Assembly: GCF_002264395.1 (NCBI RefSeq) | Contig: NZ_NFVA01000076.1 | Span: forward strand, 1-32,198 | Length of the DNA stretch: 32,198 nt | Direction: 5' to 3' | DNA from: Paenibacillus sp. VTT E-133291 | GTDB lineage: Bacteria > Bacillota > Bacilli > Paenibacillales > Paenibacillaceae | Part shown: piece by piece, positions 23,330 to 30,905 of the stretch | Numbering within the stretch: the first letter of the stretch is position 1 | Layout: the number at the start of each line of letters is the position of its first letter | Notes under the pieces: generated by a model | Told to the model about the DNA's origin: nothing | Database searches by the model: none | The model's input: the letters and a program-made list of their open reading frames with translations, nothing else | Translations under genes and position numbers: made by a program

Positions 23330-23447
23330 CGATCAATTCCTCCTTTATTTTTAGAAAACCATTTTTATTTAAGGAACTCTTTGTTATGTAAACACAACAG
23401 TACACCGCTAAACATACCTCCTCGATAGCACAGTCCTGAATATTTCC

Positions 23448-23488
23448 ACAAAAATACCCCAACAACCTGATAAGGTGCAAGGGTATCT
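23448..23488 (-). terminator. Terminator of the small membrane-protein gene at 23522
   Basis: On the minus strand ATACCC ... GGGTAT arms (23486-23474 and 23467-23454) form an imperfect stem followed by TTTTTGTGG. Confidence 0.6.
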
Positions 23489-23521
23489 CATACTCTAAGT
23501 ATCATTGATCATTTAATGGCC

Positions 23522-23734
23522 TTAAATTTCCTCAGACCTGTCTGGAACCGACTCATAACGAGTACGTATTTCATGATTTTTAGCGTAGATATATAAATCT
23601 AAAGCCACTATTCCTCTACGTGTCAATTTTACAAGCAGGACGAAAAAGTAGATTCCCAAGCCAATGGATATCATCCAAATTAAAAAGAACAAAACACCTA
23701 CTCCCCCTCCGAAAAAAAGACCTGTGTGTTCCAT
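23522..23734 (-). CDS. Small membrane protein, 70 aa
   Basis: A short protein with one long hydrophobic region (about residues 6-36, glycine-rich start GLFFGGGVGV) and a charged cytosolic tail (RTRYESVPDRSEEI). The frame begins at ATG 23764 without a ribosome binding site; ATG 23734 has AAGGAG about 12 bases upstream and is preferred. Followed by a terminator-like hairpin. Unknown function. Confidence 0.65.
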   Translation of the reverse strand: MEHTGLFFGGGVGVLFFLIWMISIGLGIYFFVLLVKLTRRGIVALDLYIYAKNHEIRTRYESVPDRSEEI

Positions 23735-23876
23735 ACGATTTATCCGCTCCTTAGGAAATTCCATTTTTTATCAGTCTATATTACATAAGATTAAATAAAT
23801 ATATGGAAACTCACACATGAATCGGGACACCCTCCACACAGTTTCGCGTATACATTACATAAAGGAGTGATAAATC

Positions 23877-24068
23877 ATGGGCTTTTTTATTTTCCTCTTT
23901 GTTCTGTTAGCGCTACTTAACATCTTTTTCCCACGATTCGGATGGTACATGAGATACGGTTGGATGATCAAAGGCGACGTTGAGCCGAGTGAGGCTTATT
24001 TATTAATGACCCGCGTCAGCAGTATAGTGGCACTTATTGTCCTCTTTTTTATCTGGTCTAGCTTCTGA
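23877..24068 (+). CDS. Small two-helix membrane protein, DUF6199-like
   Basis: A 63-aa product with a hydrophobic N-terminal helix (residues 2-19), a loop RFGWYMRYGWMIKGDVEPSEAY and a second helix (about 45-61). The WxxKGDxEPSxxYLLMTRxxS pattern is the hallmark of small membrane proteins I recall as DUF6199. AAGGAG lies nine bases upstream of the ATG. It is convergent with the Btr-like gene, only one base between the stops. Function unknown. Confidence 0.8.
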   Translation: MGFFIFLFVLLALLNIFFPRFGWYMRYGWMIKGDVEPSEAYLLMTRVSSIVALIVLFFIWSSF

Positions 24069-24069
24069 C

Positions 24070-25665
24070 TTATCCTAACGCTCTTAATACATCCTCAATC
24101 TTGCGCTGATGCGACAATACGCCGTAATTCATCCAGGCCATAAAATCCACCTCATATACGCAACCGTTACGCACAGCAGGCAAGCTGCACCAGAGTTGTG
24201 TATCCAGCAGTTCCCGTCCTCCCCCTTCAAGCTGATCAAAGGTAATAAACAAATGGTCCGCCGTCAGATTGGCAAGCTCTTCTTTTGTCAGGTTCACCCG
24301 ATTCTTTCCACGGGTCAACTTCCGAACCAAGCTATGGGGCTGCAAGCCCAAATCATGATGAAGCACACTTCCTGTATATCCCAAATGCTCACATCCATAA
24401 AGAGTGATTCCATAGGCTGATATTCTTAAACAAGCTATGGTCTGACTATGGACGGAACGGGTAAGCAGCTGCTTGGCTTGCTGTGCCCGATGCTCATAAT
24501 TGCCGATCACTTCCTGGACACGCTCCGTTCTGCCAAAGACCGCTGCTGCAGAATATAATGTGGCACGCCAATCCTCTTGATGAACAGGCAGCTTGAACAA
24601 CGGAGCGATCCGGCTGCACTCCTCCAGATGCCAGCGATGAAAGCCATTATCCAGCAAGATCAATTCGGGCGTATACCGGGAGAGCTCCTGCCAATTACGA
24701 GTCGAAATATCTACCGCAGGCACATCATGGAGAGCCAGGTACTCTTGCTTCCCCCACTCAGCGTGAGAATATTGCGCCACAGGAGTAATATCTAGAGCCA
24801 GCAGATAATCTTCCAAAAAAGGAGCGAACACCCTCATTCCATCCTGATGGAAGCTTCTGTATTGGCCGGGCGTAACACCAACCGATCTTTTAAAACGCCG
24901 ATTAAAATAATACTCATTGCTGTACCCGACGGATAACGCGATTTCATGTAAGCGGTCATTCGTGAGCAGCAACTGCTGCTGCGCCCTTTCGATACGAAGC
25001 CCGTTCAAATGCTCCAAGGGAATCCGCCCTGTCACTTCTTTAAAGGTTTGTGTGTAGCGCGCACGTGTAATGCCTGCAACTTCAGCCAGTTGATCGACGG
25101 TTACAGCTTGATTATAATGTTCCTCCATATAGTGAATGGAACGCTGGATTGCCTCATGATCACCTGTGATCTGAACGACAGAGGAATTTGCACGCATGAT
25201 TAACAGCAGCAGCTCCTGAAAGCGCGTATGGCCTGCGAACCATTCGATCTCATCTGTGCTTCTACGGCTATTGTAGATAGCCTCTAGCAATAATTTACAT
25301 TGTGAAAAGGGTCTACAGCTTAACAACCCAGATCGAAGGATGTCCTCTTTAGTCCTTCTTTCTATTTCACTCTGCCTGTTTTCCCCGGTTTCGATGATTT
25401 CAAAAGTAAGCCGATAAAAGCTAAGCCCCCGCTCCTCGGCATTGATTTTGCTTAATAACCCCGGTTCGAACAAGAACCCAGTACCTTTTTCCAGTGGAAA
25501 CTGCCTCGACTCAGCCTCAACGTACCCCTGTCCTTCCGATACAATGAGTAGCGTATGATCCTGAAATACTTCACTCTGTCCGCTTACTGACAGGGATTGG
25601 GTCTCTATATTTATCAAGCTATAGAATAGCTTCCTTCTATTGCTGTCTTGCAAATCTTTTGCCAT
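24070..25665 (-). CDS. Btr-like AraC regulator fused to a siderophore-binding domain
   Basis: A cytosolic one-component iron-siderophore sensor, 531 aa, the same length as B. subtilis Btr (YbbB). Residues 1-150 are a linker/cupin-like N-terminus. About 172-272 is the AraC DNA-binding domain (TVDQLAEVAGITRARYTQTFK and LHEIALSVGYSNEYYFNRRFK). About 278-531 is a FeuA/FepB-type binding-protein domain with no signal peptide. In Btr, ferric siderophore binding to this domain activates the uptake operon. The binding domain here resembles the product of the neighbouring gene (EWGKQEYLALHDVPAVD against SWGKQDYLNLDVPEFD), so both probably bind the same siderophore. GGGGG lies about seven bases before the ATG, and a Fur-like box sits just upstream. 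Confidence 0.9.
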   Translation of the reverse strand: MAKDLQDSNRRKLFYSLINIETQSLSVSGQSEVFQDHTLLIVSEGQGYVEAESRQFPLEKGTGFLFEPGLLSKINAEERGLSFYRLTFEIIETGENRQSEIERRTKEDILRSGLLSCRPFSQCKLLLEAIYNSRRSTDEIEWFAGHTRFQELLLLIMRANSSVVQITGDHEAIQRSIHYMEEHYNQAVTVDQLAEVAGITRARYTQTFKEVTGRIPLEHLNGLRIERAQQQLLLTNDRLHEIALSVGYSNEYYFNRRFKRSVGVTPGQYRSFHQDGMRVFAPFLEDYLLALDITPVAQYSHAEWGKQEYLALHDVPAVDISTRNWQELSRYTPELILLDNGFHRWHLEECSRIAPLFKLPVHQEDWRATLYSAAAVFGRTERVQEVIGNYEHRAQQAKQLLTRSVHSQTIACLRISAYGITLYGCEHLGYTGSVLHHDLGLQPHSLVRKLTRGKNRVNLTKEELANLTADHLFITFDQLEGGGRELLDTQLWCSLPAVRNGCVYEVDFMAWMNYGVLSHQRKIEDVLRALG

Positions 25666-25680
25666 TCTCCCGCCCCCAAT

Positions 25681-25695
25681 TGAGAATCATTTTCA
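25681..25695. promoter_or_regulatory. Fur-box-like site ahead of the Btr-like gene
   Basis: TGAGAATCATTTTCA matches the 7-1-7 Fur consensus at 13 of 15 positions and lies 16 bp upstream of the ATG of the regulator. Confidence 0.7.
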
Positions 25696-25714
25696 TTCAC
25701 TTCAGTGTAAAACA

Positions 25715-25756
25715 AAAAAGAAGGTCTATCAAGGGTGCTGATAGACCTTCTTTTTG
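25715..25756 (-). terminator. Terminator of the binding-protein gene
   Basis: A perfect 13-bp stem (agaaggtctatca / tgatagaccttct, 25719-25731 and 25739-25751) with a T run on both strands. It separates the binding-protein gene from the Btr-like gene, which therefore has its own promoter. Confidence 0.9.
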
Positions 25757-25780
25757 CTATTCCTTCAAGGCGGCTGCCGT

Positions 25781-26800
25781 TTATTTCACCATAGCTTCCA
25801 GCAGGTCATCAAGCTTCATCGAATTGGCTGTGATGGCACCAGTCTGCCAATGGGAACGTTCCATTCTATAAACATTCCCGTTCTTCACTGCGGGCAGGCT
25901 CTTCCACAGCGGCCCATCAAGAATTTGGATCGCTTCCTGATTCTCTTCAGTATCCCAGCCCCCGTTGTCAGGGAATATGATGATATGATCCGCTTCGAGC
26001 TGAGGAATAAGCTCTTCGGAAATAATAGATTGATATTCGGTCATTTCTGCAGCCATAGGCACGGGTGTCAGGCCAAATTGAGAATAAATCACACCGATAA
26101 AACGGTTTTTAACACCGAACAAAGCAAAGGTCTTATCCGCTACGTTGAGCCGGATCACTGCTACTTTTTCTTGCCCCAGAGCTTGTTGCAGTTTAGCTTT
26201 TCCATCTGCCACTTTCTGATCATACTCGGCGAGTACAGCCTCAGACTTCTCCGGAATACCGAGCGCATCTGCAATCGCTGTAAGCACTTGTCTTGAGTCC
26301 TGCAGTGCCGCCTCAGGGAGACGATACGTTGGTGCTATCTTGGAATATTGTTCATACCTCGCCGCATCCGCGCCTCCGTCCGCAATAATCAAGTCAGGGT
26401 CTTTCTCCAATAACGCTTCCAAGCTTCCGGTAATATCAAATTCTGGCACATCAAGATTTAAGTAATCCTGTTTGCCCCAGCTTGGATGATACCACTGAAC
26501 CACCGGGGTAATCCCCAATGCCTTCAAATAATCTTCAAGGTAAATCCCGGCCACCCGTTTAGGGTTGACTGGAATCTCAACATCTCCGAATTCCCCTGTA
26601 ATCGTCCGAGTTGCAACCTCTTCCGAAGCATTTGCACTTCCTTCGCTCGGTGTGCTGCTAGCTGAGGTTGATTCCTCTGCATTCTCTGTTTTAGCAACAT
26701 TATCTTTCGTAGTATTGCTATTCGTTCCGCATGCCGCCAGCGCGGTCAATGCCATAATAAGTACTGCTGACCATAAAAACTTCCGACCCCATCTTACCAT
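25781..26800 (-). CDS. Iron-siderophore substrate-binding lipoprotein
   Basis: A 339-aa lipoprotein of the FeuA/YfiY-type helical-backbone binding family. The signal peptide ends in lipobox LAAC (Cys24), followed by a low-complexity Ser/Thr/Asn/Glu linker to about residue 63. The binding domain runs through RTITGEFGDVEIPVNPKRVAGIY, LEALLEKDPDLIIADGG and ends MKLDDLLEAMVK. It would present ferric siderophore to a FecCD permease, but no permease gene is adjacent. It may use the permeases at 13355-15408 or others elsewhere. The promoter region holds two overlapping Fur-box-like sites; transcription ends at a strong hairpin before the Btr-like gene. Confidence 0.92.
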   Translation of the reverse strand: MVRWGRKFLWSAVLIMALTALAACGTNSNTTKDNVAKTENAEESTSASSTPSEGSANASEEVATRTITGEFGDVEIPVNPKRVAGIYLEDYLKALGITPVVQWYHPSWGKQDYLNLDVPEFDITGSLEALLEKDPDLIIADGGADAARYEQYSKIAPTYRLPEAALQDSRQVLTAIADALGIPEKSEAVLAEYDQKVADGKAKLQQALGQEKVAVIRLNVADKTFALFGVKNRFIGVIYSQFGLTPVPMAAEMTEYQSIISEELIPQLEADHIIIFPDNGGWDTEENQEAIQILDGPLWKSLPAVKNGNVYRMERSHWQTGAITANSMKLDDLLEAMVK

Positions 26801-26830
26801 TATCCCTTCACTCCAATGCTATATTTTCAT

Positions 26831-26858
26831 TGATTATCATTCTCAATAATCATTATCA
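26831..26858. promoter_or_regulatory. Two overlapping Fur-box-like sites
   Basis: TGATTATCATTCTCA (26831-26845) and CAATAATCATTATCA (26844-26858) each match the 7-1-7 Fur consensus at 13 of 15 positions, 30-60 bp upstream of the binding-protein ATG. Confidence 0.8.
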
Positions 26859-26966
26859 CAATAGTAGCATGACTTTTATAGCTTTCAATGCACTTTCTCC
26901 GCAAAAATCTTATACAAACTATTAACTAGTTTCTTCCCTTCCTCACAAATTTCTTTTTATTTACGA

Positions 26967-27018
26967 TTGATTTATACCATGCTTTCGCTTACAATAAACT
27001 CATAAACGCGCGTTTATG
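26967..27018 (+). promoter_or_regulatory. Promoter and palindromic operator of the LacI-family gene
   Basis: TTGATT (26967-26972), 17-bp spacer, TACAAT (26990-26995), then the perfect 18-bp palindrome CATAAACGCGCGTTTATG (27001-27018) centred near +8. A central CG step is typical of LacI-family operators. Bound repressor would block the promoter. Confidence 0.85.
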
Positions 27019-27032
27019 AAAAGAGGGGAAAC

Positions 27033-28088
27033 ATGCGCAGCGAAGACATAGCTAAGTTGGCCGGGGTTTCCCGAAGTACGGTATCCCGCGTGATCAACAA
27101 TTATTCTAACGTCCCTGAAGAGACCCGGGCCAAAGTGCTGCGGGTGATTGAGCAACATCAGTACGAACCGAACAGCTTTGCAAGGGCTTTAGCCGGTAAG
27201 AAGACCGATACGATCGGACTCTTCGCCATCAGTATGAACGAGAAGGAGAATACTACCCGAATTTATCAAAACAATTACTTTGCTCCATTCGTTGATGCCG
27301 TAGTCGACACCTCGAATGCCCGCGGATGTTATGTACTGATTCATACGGTGTACTCTCCCGACGATTTCATCAAGGTAAAGCAAGCTTTTCTCCAAAAACG
27401 GATTGACGGCGGTATCATTGTCGGCACTCAAAAGGATATTAATATCGTCCGAGAAATGGTAGGGCTCGACTCTCCTCTCGTATTAATTGATTATGATATT
27501 TCTGAGATTATGTCGGAGCATCTGGACCGCAATCATCTGGCCATTGTGAACTCCAAAGATTACGAGGGCACCACAGAAGCAATTGAATATTTGATCTCTC
27601 TGGGTCATCAAGAGATTGGCATCATCTGTGGTCAAATGAATACGTACTCTGGACGAGAGCGTTATACGGCTTATGAAGATACACTGAAGAAACATGGCCT
27701 GCCTGTAAATGAGAGATTTATTCTGAAAGGTGATTTTCTGAAAGAGACTGCTTATGAAGAGGTCAAGAAGCTTCTTGCTTCTGGAGGATCTTTGCCAACG
27801 GCCTTCTTCTCCTCCAACGATGATATGGCTATATCAGCGATGGAAGCGTTCTCCGAGCACGGAATCATTATCCCTGAGGATATCTCCATTGCCGGATTTG
27901 ATGACATTCAGCTAGCATCCCGTATCCAGCCTAAGCTGACCTCTGTACGCTTGCCGATCTATGAAATGTCTAAGGCTGCAGTTGAAAAAGTAATCGAGCT
28001 GTGTGATTCACAGCAACCTACGTTCAGCACGATCAGCTTTCCAGCTCGTTTAGTGGAGAGAGATTCCTGTCAACCGCCGAAGAAATAG
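27033..28088 (+). CDS. LacI-family transcriptional regulator of the cellobiose module
   Basis: A 351-aa DNA-binding repressor. Residues 1-25 are the LacI helix-turn-helix (SEDIAKLAGVSRSTVSRVINN), followed by the hinge helix region to about 57 (NSFARALAGKK). The periplasmic-binding-protein-like effector domain follows (TDTIGLFAIS ... PTAFFSSNDDMAISAM ... DISIAGFDDIQLASRIQPKLTSVRLP), where FSSNDDMA and the GFDD motif are diagnostic. GAGGGG is four bases before the ATG. An 18-bp palindrome overlaps its own promoter, and a near-identical site precedes the phosphorylase gene 190 bp downstream, so it most likely represses itself and that gene. The effector is probably a beta-glucoside such as cellobiose, by context. 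Confidence 0.93.
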   Translation: MRSEDIAKLAGVSRSTVSRVINNYSNVPEETRAKVLRVIEQHQYEPNSFARALAGKKTDTIGLFAISMNEKENTTRIYQNNYFAPFVDAVVDTSNARGCYVLIHTVYSPDDFIKVKQAFLQKRIDGGIIVGTQKDINIVREMVGLDSPLVLIDYDISEIMSEHLDRNHLAIVNSKDYEGTTEAIEYLISLGHQEIGIICGQMNTYSGRERYTAYEDTLKKHGLPVNERFILKGDFLKETAYEEVKKLLASGGSLPTAFFSSNDDMAISAMEAFSEHGIIIPEDISIAGFDDIQLASRIQPKLTSVRLPIYEMSKAAVEKVIELCDSQQPTFSTISFPARLVERDSCQPPKK

Positions 28089-28197
28089 CTTAGGATCAAT
28101 TCTTCACTGAAGAAATCTACATATTTTTTCGTGAAGCTGCTATGATTCGGTATCGATGATTGAAGTTACTGTTTAATTATCCTGCTTGAAGCCAATG

Positions 28198-28231
28198 AAA
28201 AAAACTCCCTTCCCTCGAGGGAATTTTTTCT
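28198..28231 (+). terminator. Terminator-like hairpin after the LacI-family gene
   Basis: ttccctcgagggaa palindrome within an A6 ... T6 context (28209-28229), followed by the phosphorylase operator. It separates the two transcription units, at least partly. Confidence 0.65.
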
Positions 28232-28237
28232 GAAACT

Positions 28238-28255
28238 TATAAACGCGCGTTCACA
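28238..28255 (+). promoter_or_regulatory. Operator of cellobiose phosphorylase
   Basis: TATAAACGCGCGTTCACA shares ATAAACGCGCGTT with the palindrome at 27001-27018 and differs at four outer positions. It sits 21 bp before the phosphorylase start codon. I could not assign -35/-10 boxes confidently. Confidence 0.8.
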
Positions 28256-28276
28256 ATCGAAAGGAGACTTTCTCAC

Positions 28277-30712
28277 ATGAAATTCGGTACCTTTGACGAC
28301 ACTCGTAAAGAGTATGTAATTAACACACCTAAAACCCCTTACCCTTGGATTAACTATCTTGGTAATGAGCAATTTTTCGGACTTATTTCTAATACAGCTG
28401 GTGGTTACACCTTTTATAGAGACGCTCGTCTCAGAAGATTGACCCGCTACCGTTACAACAATATCCCACTGGATACTGGCGGCCGCTACTACTATCTTTA
28501 TGACGATGGTGATTTCTGGACCCCAGGCTGGATGCCCGTAAAACGCGATCTCGACTTCTACGAATGCCGTCACGGTCTTGGTTACACTTCCATTACTGGC
28601 GAACGGAACGGAATTTCTGTGAACCAGCTTGCTTTTGTACCAATGGGTCATAATGCTGAAGTTCATCGTCTTATCGTGAAGAACACTGGCTCCGCTAAAA
28701 AGTCCGTGAAACTGTTCTCTTTTGCCGAATTCTGTCTCTGGAATGCACAAGATGATATGACCAACTTCCAACGCAATCTCAGCACTGGTGAGGTTGAAGT
28801 GAAGGATTCCGTTATCTATCACAAAACAGAATATCGTGAGCGCAGAAATCACTATGCTTTTTACTCCGTAAATAAAGAAATCGCTGGTTTCGATACGGAT
28901 CGTGAAGCTTTCGTAGGGATGTACAACGGTCTGGAAAGCCCGCAAGCTGTAGTTGCAGGTGAACCTACTAACTCCGTAGCTAGCGGCTGGTCCCCTATCG
29001 GATCACATGCACTGAACATTACGCTTGAACCAGGCGAAGAACAAAGCTTCATCTTTGTGCTCGGCTACATCGAGAACCCTGAAGAAGATAAATGGGAATC
29101 CCTGAACGTACTCAACAAAAAACCAGCAGAAGCTATGATCGCGCAATTTGCTACAGATGCTCAAGTAGACGCTGCACTCGCTGCACTTGCTGCTCACTGG
29201 GATAATCTGCTGTCTAAGTATCAAATCCAAAGCGGCGACGAGAAACTGGATCGCATGGTTAACATCTGGAATCCATATCAATGTATGGTTACCTTCAACA
29301 TGTCCCGTTCGGCTTCCTACTTTGAATCTGGTATTGGCCGTGGTATGGGCTTCCGCGACTCCAACCAAGACTTGCTCGGATTTGTGCACCAAATCCCTGA
29401 ACGTGCTAAAGAACGTATTCTTGATATCGCAGCTACTCAATTTGAAGATGGCAGTGCCTATCACCAATACCAACCGCTCACTAAAAAAGGTAACAACGAA
29501 GTCGGCACCGGCTTTAACGATGATCCGCTTTGGTTGATCCTAGGAACGGCTGCTTACATTAAAGAAACTGGCGACACTTCGATTCTTGATGAGCAGGTTC
29601 CTTTTGACAGCAATCCGGATAACACGGCTACTCTGTTCGAGCACTTGAAACTCTCCTTCGAGCATGTAACTAACAATCTCGGACCTCACGGCTTGCCGCT
29701 GATCGGCCGTGCGGACTGGAATGACTGCTTGAACCTGAACTGCTTCTCTACAGAACCAGGCGAGTCTTTCCAAACTACGGCCAACATCGAAGGCCGCGTT
29801 GCGGAATCCGTATTTATCGCAGGCCTGTTCGTCTTTGTTGGACCGGACTATGCTGAAATCTGCCGGATGCGCGGACTTGACGATTTAGCTGTAGATGCCG
29901 AAGCTAAGATTGACAACATGCGTGAAATCACACTGACTCACGGCTTCGATGGCGATTGGTTCCTGCGCGCTTATGATCACTATGGCGACAAGATTGGTTC
30001 CAAAGAAAACGAAGAAGGAAAAATCTTCATCGAACCACAAGGGATCTGTGTTATGGCTGGTATCGGTGTGGAAGATGGCCAAGCCGAAAAAGCGCTGTCT
30101 TCCGTTCAAGAGCATTTGGATACTAAATATGGTATCGTATTGCAACAACCACCATATTCCAAGTACTATCTGAACCTCGGTGAAATTTCTACGTACCCTC
30201 CGGGCTACAAAGAAAATGCCGGTATTTTCTGCCACAATAACCCTTGGATCATGATCGCTGAGACGGTACTCGGACATGGCGACAGAGCGTTCGAAATTTA
30301 CGCAAAAATTGCTCCTGCATACCTGGAGGATATCAGCGAAATTCACCGCACAGAGCCTTATGTCTATTCCCAAATGATCGCAGGGAAAGATGCCGTTCGT
30401 CACGGGGAAGCTAAAAACTCCTGGTTGACTGGTACTGCTGCATGGAACTATGTAGCGATCACTCAATCGATCCTTGGTATTCAAGCCGATTTCAATGGTC
30501 TGAAGATCGATCCTTGTATTCCTACAGAGTGGGACAGCTTTGAAATCACACGTGTCTTCCGTGGAGATACTTACGTGATTCAAATCCAGAACCCGAACCA
30601 TGTCTCCAAAGGTGTAGCTAGTCTTACCCTGGATGGCGTAGCTGTAGAAGGTAACATCATCGCTCCTGTTGGAGATGGCGCTGTTCACCAAGTAGTTGTA
30701 CAACTGGGTTAA
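28277..30712 (+). CDS. cbp: Cellobiose phosphorylase (GH94)
   Basis: Cytosolic phosphorolysis of cellobiose to glucose 1-phosphate and glucose. The 811-aa length equals that of clostridial cellobiose phosphorylases, and characteristic blocks are present throughout. MKFGTFDD opens the protein and TPYPWINYLG, FYRDARLRRLTRYRYNN and YECRHGLGYT follow. Further on are MSRSASYFESGIGRGMGFRDSN, LPLIGRADWNDCLNLNC with the catalytic Asp in the DWND motif (residues 480-483), FIEPQG, and the C-terminal EAKNSWLTGTAAWN. The wholly conserved acceptor region supports cellobiose rather than cellodextrin, chitobiose or laminaribiose as substrate. AAAGGAG lies nine bases before the ATG. Regulated by the LacI-family gene upstream. 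No sugar transporter is adjacent, so uptake must be encoded elsewhere. Confidence 0.95.
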   Translation: MKFGTFDDTRKEYVINTPKTPYPWINYLGNEQFFGLISNTAGGYTFYRDARLRRLTRYRYNNIPLDTGGRYYYLYDDGDFWTPGWMPVKRDLDFYECRHGLGYTSITGERNGISVNQLAFVPMGHNAEVHRLIVKNTGSAKKSVKLFSFAEFCLWNAQDDMTNFQRNLSTGEVEVKDSVIYHKTEYRERRNHYAFYSVNKEIAGFDTDREAFVGMYNGLESPQAVVAGEPTNSVASGWSPIGSHALNITLEPGEEQSFIFVLGYIENPEEDKWESLNVLNKKPAEAMIAQFATDAQVDAALAALAAHWDNLLSKYQIQSGDEKLDRMVNIWNPYQCMVTFNMSRSASYFESGIGRGMGFRDSNQDLLGFVHQIPERAKERILDIAATQFEDGSAYHQYQPLTKKGNNEVGTGFNDDPLWLILGTAAYIKETGDTSILDEQVPFDSNPDNTATLFEHLKLSFEHVTNNLGPHGLPLIGRADWNDCLNLNCFSTEPGESFQTTANIEGRVAESVFIAGLFVFVGPDYAEICRMRGLDDLAVDAEAKIDNMREITLTHGFDGDWFLRAYDHYGDKIGSKENEEGKIFIEPQGICVMAGIGVEDGQAEKALSSVQEHLDTKYGIVLQQPPYSKYYLNLGEISTYPPGYKENAGIFCHNNPWIMIAETVLGHGDRAFEIYAKIAPAYLEDISEIHRTEPYVYSQMIAGKDAVRHGEAKNSWLTGTAAWNYVAITQSILGIQADFNGLKIDPCIPTEWDSFEITRVFRGDTYVIQIQNPNHVSKGVASLTLDGVAVEGNIIAPVGDGAVHQVVVQLG

Positions 30713-30725
30713 TGCTTTTATTTAA

Positions 30726-30770
30726 AAAATCCGCTCAACCGTTCGTTTGAACGATTAAGCGGATCTAAAC
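30726..30770. terminator. Terminator after cellobiose phosphorylase
   Basis: A 16-bp imperfect stem (30729-30744 and 30749-30764; atccgct...gttc / gaac...agcggat) follows the stop codon within 20 bp. On the minus strand the two imperfect pairs become G-U. Confidence 0.75.
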
Positions 30771-30851
30771 TAAACACTAGATGACTCCTGAGCTCTTCGA
30801 GACCGCTGAAAAACCTGTATTATTAAAAGTTATAAGAGTGCCTCAAATTAA

Positions 30852-30900
30852 AAAGGCGACATTTTGTTCGATTTTGAACGAAATGTCGCCTTTGCTTTTA
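30852..30900. terminator. Hairpin at the downstream end of the insertion sequence
   Basis: An 18-bp stem (30852-30869 and 30876-30893) with a single G-U pair and a 6-base loop, 13 bp beyond the transposase stop, with TTAATTTG following on the minus strand. It may terminate transposase transcription or lie within the IS end; the exact IS boundary cannot be fixed from one end. Confidence 0.7.
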
Positions 30901-30905
30901 TACTT

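Noticed and set aside
23353..23420. 15-codon minus-strand frame after GAGGAGGT upstream of the SDR gene
   Set aside because: The ribosome binding site abuts the ATG with no spacing and the peptide has no supporting feature.
23340..23440. Sigma-B promoter for the SDR gene
   Set aside because: The family is often stress-induced, but no GTTT(A/T)-N12-14-GGG(A/T)A(A/T) arrangement could be found upstream.
25754..26296. 180-codon plus-strand frame opposite the second binding protein
   Set aside because: Antisense to a lipoprotein with clear signal peptide and family motifs; no independent support.
28166..28945. 259-codon antisense frame over the start of cellobiose phosphorylase
   Set aside because: Lies opposite a strongly supported gene and its translation has no domain character; high-GC-third-position codon bias of the sense gene removes stops from the other strand.
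29885..30703. 272-codon antisense frame over the end of cellobiose phosphorylase
   Set aside because: Same reason: shadow of a well-supported gene, no ribosome binding site or recognisable motif.
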